Source: Streptomyces sp. NBC_00358 (lineage in GTDB: Bacteria > Actinomycetota > Actinomycetes > Streptomycetales > Streptomycetaceae). Taken from it: a DNA stretch of 64,000 nucleotides. The notes under the pieces are model-generated. The model was not told where the DNA came from and ran no database searches. It saw only the letters and a program-made list of their open reading frames with translations. The stretch lies in contig NZ_CP107976.1 of NCBI RefSeq assembly GCF_036099295.1, positions 2,480,001 through 2,544,000 on the forward strand, in the 5' to 3' direction. The number at the start of each line of letters is the position of its first letter. The first letter of the stretch is position 1. This document shows, piece by piece, positions 58,189 through 64,000 of the stretch. A program made the translations under genes and the position numbers.

Positions 58189-58294
58189 CCCGGCCGCAGC
58201 ACACCGGAGACCGGAAGTCCGGGCGGAGGCGCCGGGCCGGCGCCCGTGGGAACCGTCCGCCCTGGACGGATCTTGCGCCTGGCAGACTGGGGAC

Positions 58295-59059
58295 GTGAGC
58301 AGCGACCCGGTCCCCGCCGACGATTCCACCGACGACAGCCCGTTCCGTACTGAGCCGACTGTGCGCGACAAGGCACGGCAGTTCGTGCTGCCGCTGGTCG
58401 TGCACATCGAGAAGGCCGCTCCCCCCGCGCGCACCGACGCGCTGGAGACCGCCGCGCGCGCCGTGCTGACCATCCTGAGCGACGAGCGTTCGCTCGGGGA
58501 CGGCCCGTGGGCGCAGGCGATGACGGACTGGCAGGACGCCCGGATCCGCAAGGTGGTGCGGCGGGCGCGCGGAGCGGAATGGCGGCGCGCCGAGGCGCTG
58601 CCGGGCATCACGGTGACCGGGACGTCGTCCGAGGTACGGGTCTTCCCGCCGGTGCCGCTGGACGGCTGGCCGAAGGATCTGGCGCGGCTCCAGGTGTCCG
58701 GTACGGACCTCGACGACCCGGAGCCGCCGGCACCGGCCGATCCGGCGGCGCCCGTACTGTGGCTGAACCCGGAGCTCGACATGTCGGCCGGCAAGACGAT
58801 GGCGCAGACGGGTCACGGTGCCCAACTGGCCTGGTGGGAGCTGTCGGAGAAGGAGCAGACCGCCTGGCGCGAGTCGGGCTTCGCCCTCTCCGTGCGTACG
58901 GCGGACCCGGCCCGCTGGAGTGAACTCACCACGTCGGAGCTGCCGTTGGTCCGTGACGCGGGATTCACGGAGATCGCGCCCGGACTGACCGTCGCCGTCG
59001 AGGGCCATGACCGGGTGGGGGCGTTGCCGCCGGAACGCGCGCCGGACTCGGCGGGCTGA
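58295..59059 (+). CDS. PTH2-like aminoacyl-tRNA hydrolase family protein
   Basis: The 254-residue product has an N-terminal helical region of 150 residues and a C-terminal PTH2-type fold. The motif DMSAGKTMAQTGHGAQLAWW matches the GK...AQ.H active-site region. PTH2 enzymes free peptides from peptidyl-tRNA; the long N-terminus is unusual and may give another specificity. GTG at 58295 follows GGGGAC at short distance, so it may be leaderless. Confidence 0.82.
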   Translation: MSSDPVPADDSTDDSPFRTEPTVRDKARQFVLPLVVHIEKAAPPARTDALETAARAVLTILSDERSLGDGPWAQAMTDWQDARIRKVVRRARGAEWRRAEALPGITVTGTSSEVRVFPPVPLDGWPKDLARLQVSGTDLDDPEPPAPADPAAPVLWLNPELDMSAGKTMAQTGHGAQLAWWELSEKEQTAWRESGFALSVRTADPARWSELTTSELPLVRDAGFTEIAPGLTVAVEGHDRVGALPPERAPDSAG

Positions 59060-59082
59060 GTCCGGCCCCTGCGCCGGGAGCC

Positions 59083-59556
59083 TCAGCCGGCCAGTGTCGA
59101 GGCGAGTTCGGTGGTGACCCGGACGAGTTCGGTGTCCGGCTCGGCCAGCAGGTGCTGGAGGCTGCCGCGGTGGGCGCGCACGGCCTGGCGGGCTTCCCGT
59201 TCCCAGCCCACCCAGTTCTCGCGGCGGTTGAGGAGCTTGGGATAGGCGGCGGCCGTCCGCTCCCACTGGCGGGCGTCCGCGATGTCCTTCAGGAGCTGGA
59301 CTATCTGCACCCGGCAGGTGACCTGTGGGAGTTCAGCGAGTTCCCAGAGGAAGGGGACGGTCGCGGCCGTCGCCTGCTCCACCACGAATCCGTACTGGCA
59401 GATTCGTTCCCTCAGGTCCTGCAGTGCGGCCCTGGCCGTTGTCGCGTCACCCCAGGCGATGGTGTTGAGCAGGAACGGGATGGCCTCCGCCGACCCCTTG
59501 GAGTCCTTGATCTCGTCCCACGACACGTGTTCCAGATTCCTGAGTGGTGTTGCCAT
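59083..59556 (-). CDS. HEAT-like conserved hypothetical protein
   Basis: The 157-residue product is all helical, with repeated segments such as AIPFLLNTIAWGDATTARAAL, ATVPFLWELAELPQVTCRVQI and LLKDIADARQW that resemble HEAT repeats used in protein binding. No catalytic residues or signals are visible. It faces the DUF397 gene across a 281-bp gap and starts behind GGAGGGAG. Function unknown. Confidence 0.75.
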   Translation of the reverse strand: MATPLRNLEHVSWDEIKDSKGSAEAIPFLLNTIAWGDATTARAALQDLRERICQYGFVVEQATAATVPFLWELAELPQVTCRVQIVQLLKDIADARQWERTAAAYPKLLNRRENWVGWEREARQAVRAHRGSLQHLLAEPDTELVRVTTELASTLAG

Positions 59557-59691
59557 TTCCGCTCCCTCCGAAGGCGTCGGACAGTGTCAGGCGCTCGGGC
59601 GGCCGACAGTCCGTCCCGGGCGGGCACGCTCCCGAGGGAGCCCTGAAACGACGTCAGCACGTGGCGCTGGTAACGAGGTTGACGCCACGGC

Positions 59692-59697
59692 TATTAT
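59692..59697 (+). promoter_or_regulatory. candidate -10 box for the DUF397 gene
   Basis: TATTAT is an unusually AT-rich hexamer here and lies 18 bases before the palindrome at 59715. No clear -35 was found at normal spacing. Confidence 0.35.
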
Positions 59698-59713
59698 CCA
59701 CGCTGACAGCCAG

Positions 59714-59742
59714 TTCGTGCAATTGCACGAGAAATTGCACGA
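59714..59742. promoter_or_regulatory. palindromic operator plus third half-site
   Basis: TCGTGCAATTGCACGA at 59715-59730 is a perfect 16-base palindrome, and a third ATTGCACGA half-site follows at 59734-59742. It would sit just after the transcription start set by the TATTAT box, ahead of the DUF397 gene whose partner XRE regulator is next. Autoregulation by that XRE protein is the simplest reading. Confidence 0.6.
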
Positions 59743-59837
59743 AGACAGAGAGACACAGGGGCCGCGTGAGGTCCGGCCCGGGCCTGTGACCGGGGGCCGG
59801 GCGCGCACGCGTGGAACGTCAGCAAGGAGAGTGCGTG

Positions 59838-60068
59838 GTGCCATCAGTGCCGAACGGAGTACGGGCGAGCTCGCTGGGCGCCTGCTGGATCAAGAGCAGG
59901 CACAGCAACGCCGAGGGCAACTGTGTCGAGGTGGCCGCCCTGGGCGACGGAGGCATCGCGGTCCGCAACTCCCGTGACCCCGACGGTCCGGCCCTCGTCT
60001 ACACCCCGGCGGAACTGGCCGCGTTCCTGGCCGGCGCGAAGGACGGCGAGTTCGACCATCTGCTCTGA
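59838..60068 (+). CDS. DUF397 domain protein
   Basis: The 76-residue product has the DUF397 core WIKSRHSNAEGNCVEVA, VAVRNS-like VRNSRDPDGPAL and a helical end (ELAAFLAGAKDGEFDHLL). DUF397 proteins are small partners of adjacent XRE/DUF5753 regulators in Streptomyces, resembling antitoxin-like or signalling pairs. The XRE gene follows at 60198. GTG at 59838 follows AAGGAG; GTG at 59835 is possible. Confidence 0.88.
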   Translation: MPSVPNGVRASSLGACWIKSRHSNAEGNCVEVAALGDGGIAVRNSRDPDGPALVYTPAELAAFLAGAKDGEFDHLL

Positions 60069-60197
60069 GTCGGCCTTCGATCTTCCCGAACTCCGTTGAA
60101 ACGGAAGGATAGTTGCCCACTTCTGTCTCTCCATGCGGCGAAGACCGGCGCAGTGCGATAATTTTGGCTGTCTTCTGCCGGTCGACTGGGAGTCAGG

Positions 60198-61121
60198 ATG
60201 TCCGTCGAGTCACCCCGCACCTCCCGTCTCGAACCGTATCTGAGCCGGGAGGAGCCCGCCCCCACTCTGCTGAAGATGCTGGTCGGGGTTCAGCTGGCCG
60301 GCGCCCGCGAGGACGCGGGCCTCTCCCAGGAACAGGCGGCGCGATCCCTGGGGTTCAGCGGGGCGAAGCTGTCGCGCATAGAGGCGGGCAAGGGCCGCCG
60401 GCCTCCCACGGAGGGCGACGTCCGCGCGCTGCTCGACCTGTACGGGACCGACGGCTACGAGGCGTCGGTGCTGCTCAGACTTCTGAAGCGGGCCGGAGAG
60501 CCGGGATGGTGGCAGCGCTACGACAAGCGGTTGATGCCCGAGTGGTTCGACCGGCTGGTCGGGCTCCAGGAGGCGGCCACCACCATCCGTACCTTCGAGA
60601 TCCAGTACGTTCCAGGGCTGTTGCAGACTCCCGACTACACCCGGGCCGTGGTGGAACGCGGTCTGCCGACGGCTCCGGCCGGTGAGGTGCAGCGCCGGGT
60701 GGAACTGCGGATGCGGCGACGGGAGTTGCTGGACCGGACGGACGCCCCTCAACTGTGGGCCGTCGTCGACGAGTCCGTACTGCTTCGGGTGCTGGGCAGC
60801 CGCGAGGTGATGCGCGCCCAGCTGGAGCATCTCATCGAGATGGCTCAGCGTCCCCATGTGATCGTGCAGATCGTGCCGTTGGACGTCACGAACGCCTCGG
60901 CACCGGCCATCCCCGTCACGTATCTGCGCTTCGGCGGCGTCGAACTGCCCGACATCGTCTACCTGGAGCACATCAGGAGCGCCAACTTCCTGGAGGACCG
61001 CGACGAGACGGAGGAGTACCGGGTGGTACTCGACCGGCTCGCCGACGAGGCCCTCAGCCCGCGCGCGTCCCTGGCGCTGCTGCGCGAGACCGTGGATCAG
61101 CGCTACAGCGCCTCGCACTGA
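60198..61121 (+). CDS. XRE regulator with DUF5753 (Scr1-like)
   Basis: The 307-residue product has an N-terminal HTH (GLSQEQAARSLGFSGAKLSRIEAG, about 42-65) and a DUF5753 domain (YVPGLLQTPDYTRAV, VVDESVLLRVLG, HVIVQIVPLDV, DIVYLEHI). It is the partner of the DUF397 protein upstream and may bind the palindrome at 59715. A GATAAT box at 60157-60162 could give it a separate promoter. It converges on the DUF574 methyltransferase gene through a shared hairpin. Confidence 0.92.
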   Translation: MSVESPRTSRLEPYLSREEPAPTLLKMLVGVQLAGAREDAGLSQEQAARSLGFSGAKLSRIEAGKGRRPPTEGDVRALLDLYGTDGYEASVLLRLLKRAGEPGWWQRYDKRLMPEWFDRLVGLQEAATTIRTFEIQYVPGLLQTPDYTRAVVERGLPTAPAGEVQRRVELRMRRRELLDRTDAPQLWAVVDESVLLRVLGSREVMRAQLEHLIEMAQRPHVIVQIVPLDVTNASAPAIPVTYLRFGGVELPDIVYLEHIRSANFLEDRDETEEYRVVLDRLADEALSPRASLALLRETVDQRYSASH

Positions 61122-61123
61122 CG

Positions 61124-61142
61124 GAGCGGCGTCGAGCCGCTC
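61124..61142. terminator. bidirectional hairpin between converging genes
   Basis: GAGCGGC-gtcga-GCCGCTC forms a perfect seven-base stem placed exactly between the XRE stop and the methyltransferase stop. Confidence 0.65.
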
Positions 61143-61960
61143 TACCGGATGCGGCCGACTCCGCCGAACTCGATCCACTCCTGCGTGAGTTGGCGCGGTA
61201 CGACGTCGGTGTCCGGGCGCCAGGTGGACACCTCGACCAGTCCGGGTTCGAGGACGTCCATTCCGTCGAAGAACTCCGCCACGTCCTTCTCCTGGCGCAC
61301 CCGGCCCCAATGGCCCTGCGTCGCGGTGTCCATGAAGTCGGTGACGAACTTGCGGACCTCGGGGTCCTCGCTGACAAGCTGGCACATCACCATGAAGCTG
61401 CCGGGCGCGAGCCGTTCGGCGACACGGCTGATCACGGCGAGGGGACCGTCGGTGTCGCTGTCCGGGATGCAGTGGAACACCGAGTTGAAGAGCACGGCCA
61501 CCGGCTGCGAGAGGTCGATCAGCCTCTTGGTGTCGGGATGGTCGAAGATGGCCTCGGTCTCGCGCAGGTCCGCGTGTATGACGGCGGTGCGGTCGTTCTG
61601 GTCCAGCAGGGCCCGGCCGTGCACCAGCACCATCGGGTCGACGTCGACGTAGACCACCCGGGAGGTCTCGTCGATCGCCTGGGCGACCTGGTGCACGTTG
61701 TTCTGGGTGGGCAGACCGGATCCGTGGTCGAGGAACTGCCTGATTCCGTATCCGTCCGTCAGCGTCCTGACCACCCGCTGCAGGAAGCGCCGGTTGTTCA
61801 GCGCCAGCGCGCGCGTGCTGGGGACGACCTTGTCCAGTTCTTCGCAGGCCGCCCGGTCGGCGGCGTAGTTGTCCTTGCCGCCCAGGTAGTGGTCGTACAT
61901 GCGCGCGGCCGTGGGCACCGTGGCATCGATCGACGTGGACAGTTGCTCGCCAGGCTGCAT
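61142..61960 (-). CDS. DUF574 S-adenosylmethionine methyltransferase-like protein
   Basis: The 272-residue product belongs to the DUF574 group. Visible features are ARMYDHYLGGKDNYAADR, the SAM-binding loop FLDHGSGLPTQNN, VVYVDVDPMVLVHGRALL, and LFNSVFHCI. Substrate unknown; the family is expanded in Streptomyces and often lies near XRE/DUF397 genes, as here. ATG at 61960 follows GGGGGAACG. TAATAT at 62012-62017 on the minus strand is a possible -10. Confidence 0.9.
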   Translation of the reverse strand: MQPGEQLSTSIDATVPTAARMYDHYLGGKDNYAADRAACEELDKVVPSTRALALNNRRFLQRVVRTLTDGYGIRQFLDHGSGLPTQNNVHQVAQAIDETSRVVYVDVDPMVLVHGRALLDQNDRTAVIHADLRETEAIFDHPDTKRLIDLSQPVAVLFNSVFHCIPDSDTDGPLAVISRVAERLAPGSFMVMCQLVSEDPEVRKFVTDFMDTATQGHWGRVRQEKDVAEFFDGMDVLEPGLVEVSTWRPDTDVVPRQLTQEWIEFGGVGRIR

Positions 61961-62396
61961 CGTTCCCCCAGATCCGTGTCGCGCCGACCCGACTGGCCCG
62001 ACCGACAATACATATTAGGGAAACGGAAGTTGGCGTTACCAGTCCCCGAACGAAGGACCCCGCCACCGGACCGCCCGTCTCCTTCGCAGAGGTGGCGCGA
62101 AATGACCGGTCGACAGCGACAGCGCCGGCCGCGACCGCGACGCCGAACATCCGCTGGGCCGCTGTCCGCCTCGGTCTCGGCCCCGGCGGGGCGGACACCG
62201 CCCGGCCGGAGCCCTCCGGAACCGGACAACGTGCTCCGGCTGCCGGCGGCGAACCTCAAATGTTGCTCTGAACGTCCGCCCCGGTGGGTTCGGCCCGCTC
62301 TCCCGGGGCCATGACTCCGTCACGCCGGAACACGGGCCGTCGCGGGGGGCGCGACACGCAAGCGGGCCCGGTCGCGGCCGTGACGGAGGAGGGGAC
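61961..62396. other. 436-bp divergent intergenic region
   Basis: It lies between the DUF574 and DUF692 genes. AT-rich TAATAT near 62012-62017 suits a minus-strand promoter for the methyltransferase. A strong GGAGGAGGGG site ends it ahead of the DUF692 gene. No gene was recognised in the middle. Confidence 0.5.
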
Positions 62397-64000
62397 ATGC
62401 GGCAGCCGATGCGGCTGGGTACGGGAATCGGGTGGCGGCCGGAGATCGCCGACGCCGTGGAGCGCATGCCCGGCATCGACTGGGTCGAGGCCGTGGCGGA
62501 GAACGTGTGCCCCGGTCATGTCCCCGAATCGCTGCTGCGGCTGCGTGAGCGGGGTGTCACCGTGGTGCCGCACGGGGTCTCCCTGGGCCTCGGCGGTGCC
62601 GACCGGCCCGACGAGTCGCGGCTCGTGGCGCTCGCCGAACGCGCCGAGGCGCTGGGGTCTCCGCTCGTCACGGAACACATCGCGTTCGTCCGGGCGGGGG
62701 GCCCGCTCACCGCGTCACCCCTGCTGGAGGCCGGGCACCTGCTGCCGGTTCCGCGTACCCGGGACGCGCTGGACGTGCTGTGCGCGAACATCCGGGCGGC
62801 GCAGGCCGCGCTGCCCGTTCCGCTCGCGGTGGAGAACATCGCCGCGATCGTCTCCTGGCCCGGCGAGGAGATGACCGAGGGACAGTTCCTCTACGACCTG
62901 GTCGACCGCACCGGCGTCCGGCTGCTCGTCGACGTGGCCAACCTCCACACGAACCGGGTCAACCGCGGTGAGGACCCGGCCGAGGCGCTCGACGAACTGC
63001 CAGTCGAGGCCATCGCCTACGTCCACGTCGCCGGCGGCTTCGAACGGGACGGCGTCTGGCACGACAGCCACGCCCATCCCGTTCCCCGGCCCGTGCTCGA
63101 CATCCTCGCCGACCTCGCGTCCCGGGTGACCCTGCCGGGCGTCCTCCTCGAACGGGACGAGAACTTCCCCGAACCGGCCGAACTGGAACGGGAGCTGACC
63201 GCGATCCGGGAGACGGTGCGGTGGGCGGGAGCCCCGGCCGGGGCTCCCGCCCACGGAACAGCCGAGCGGAGCGGCGACACCGCCGCACCGGCGGACCGCA
63301 CCTCCGCGCGGCCCAACAGCGCCGCCGCACAGGCCGACGGCACCGCCCGGCACGCGGAAGCCCCTTCCCCGTGTACGGCGGACGGCACCGCCGGACAGAC
63401 GGACGGCACATCGGCACAGGCGGGCGGTTCCTCCGTACAGGCGGGCGGCACCGCTGTACAGGCGGACGGCACACCCGCGCAGGCCGACGGCACCGCGCAG
63501 GCAAGCGACACGGCCGCACAGGCGGGCGATTCCTCCGCAGAGCCGGACGGCACCGCCGGACAGACGGACGGCACATCCGCACAGGCCGACGGCACCGCCG
63601 GACAGACGGACGGCACATCGGCACAGGCGGGCGGTTCCTCCGTACAGGCGGACGGTACTTCCACGCAGGCCGACGGCACCGCCGTACAACCAGGTGACAC
63701 CTCCGTACAGGCCGACGGCGCTGCCGTGGAGACGGGCCACCCCGCCATCGAGGCGGACGACACCGGTGCCGTCCGGCTGCGGCTGGGGCTGGCGCAGGCC
63801 GCCCTCTTGTCCGCGCTCGTCGCGGGAACCCCCGTACCCGAGGGCTTCGACCGTGTCCGGATCGGGGTGCAGGCGCGCGCCCTCGCCGCCAAGCGGGCGG
63901 ACGTCGTGGCCAAGGTCGCTCCGGAGCTGCCGGAGATCCTGGCGGACGGCTACCGGCCGGCGTTCCTCGCGTACGCGCAGAGGCGTCCGATGACCGGCGG
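62397..64000 (+). CDS. DUF692/MNIO enzyme with heptapeptide-repeat linker (3' end beyond window)
   Basis: At least 534 residues are encoded; the gene runs off the window. Residues 1-282 form a DUF692 (MNIO) barrel, with candidate iron ligands in [49 protein letters not shown] and [14 protein letters not shown] enzymes modify cysteine-containing peptides using iron and oxygen. Residues 310-456 are about 21 heptads of type Ala-x-Gln-Ala-Asp-Gly-Thr. Residues 457-534 start another domain ([27 protein letters not shown]) like the C-terminal region of SCO6045-type proteins. The peptide substrate is not in the window. ATG follows GGAGGAGGGG. Confidence 0.88.
   Translation, partial: MRQPMRLGTGIGWRPEIADAVERMPGIDWVEAVAENVCPGHVPESLLRLRERGVTVVPHGVSLGLGGADRPDESRLVALAERAEALGSPLVTEHIAFVRAGGPLTASPLLEAGHLLPVPRTRDALDVLCANIRAAQAALPVPLAVENIAAIVSWPGEEMTEGQFLYDLVDRTGVRLLVDVANLHTNRVNRGEDPAEALDELPVEAIAYVHVAGGFERDGVWHDSHAHPVPRPVLDILADLASRVTLPGVLLERDENFPEPAELERELTAIRETVRWAGAPAGAPAHGTAERSGDTAAPADRTSARPNSAAAQADGTARHAEAPSPCTADGTAGQTDGTSAQAGGSSVQAGGTAVQADGTPAQADGTAQASDTAAQAGDSSAEPDGTAGQTDGTSAQADGTAGQTDGTSAQAGGSSVQADGTSTQADGTAVQPGDTSVQADGAAVETGHPAIEADDTGAVRLRLGLAQAALLSALVAGTPVPEGFDRVRIGVQARALAAKRADVVAKVAPELPEILADGYRPAFLAYAQRRPMTG
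63324..63764 (+). repeat. 21-bp coding repeat tract in the DUF692 gene
   Basis: About 21 imperfect units of 21 bp encode heptads such as [14 protein letters not shown] and AGQTDGT. One unit of eight residues and one of six cancel out, so frame is kept. Blocks [10 protein letters not shown] recur three times, indicating segmental duplication. Confidence 0.9.

Noticed and set aside
63221..63697. Repeat-rich open frames on other strands and frames over the DUF692 linker
   Set aside because: They are shadows of the 21-bp repeat; only the frame continuous with the MNIO barrel and the C-terminal domain is supported.
63324..63764. CRISPR array
   Set aside because: The units are contiguous and imperfect with no spacers, and they keep the reading frame.

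Overview
The window is a stretch of high-GC actinobacterial chromosome, almost certainly Streptomyces. The evidence is the very strong third-position G/C bias, frequent GTG starts, and clade-typical genes: geosmin synthase, a conservon, a subtilisin inhibitor of the SSI family, DUF397/XRE pairs, DUF6230/DUF6114 proteins and a Streptomyces-type type VII secretion (T7SS) locus. No tRNA, rRNA, CRISPR array, phage or complete insertion sequence was seen. One small miniature element is present.

Layout. Positions 1-4.6 kb: a DnaQ-like exonuclease, a SAV2148-type HEPN protein, and a pair of exported proteins, one of them a copper amine oxidase catalytic domain. Positions 4.8-17.4 kb: a glycogen-to-trehalose route (glgX, treY, treZ), interrupted by a cytochrome P450 with an adjacent repeat tract, two M14 carboxypeptidase paralogues around an SSI-type inhibitor, and an FHA protein. 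Positions 17.6-28.9 kb: a degenerate APH-like kinase, an M24 peptidase, a LysE exporter, a PDZ membrane protein, geosmin synthase, an ARMT1/DUF89 protein, a membrane-anchored AA10 LPMO, and a cell-surface group with DUF6230 and DUF6114. Positions 29.1-33.5 kb: a complete conservon (cvnA-B-C-D plus a CYP157-like P450) with every junction overlapping. An AraC regulator and a DUF3533 membrane protein follow.

Positions 36.5-49.3 kb hold a ten-gene T7SS operon: two Esx proteins, a DUF6507 protein, a polymorphic nuclease effector with an Imm49 immunity protein, a small membrane protein, EccD, a MinD-like ATPase, EccC and a DUF6177 protein. Positions 49.3-61 kb: housekeeping and regulatory genes, namely murC-msrB, a pyrimidine reductase, zapE, an SPFH protein, a short threonyl-tRNA synthetase behind what looks like a threonine-codon attenuator, a polysaccharide deacetylase, a PTH2 protein, a DUF397/XRE pair with a palindromic operator, and a DUF574 methyltransferase. 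The window ends inside a DUF692 (MNIO) enzyme whose catalytic domain is joined to a C-terminal domain by about 21 heptapeptide repeats.

The points most worth following are the Thr attenuator, the MNIO fusion, the effector-immunity cassette inside the T7SS core operon, and the M14/SSI/M14 arrangement. Function calls come from recognising motifs by eye; no database search was run.
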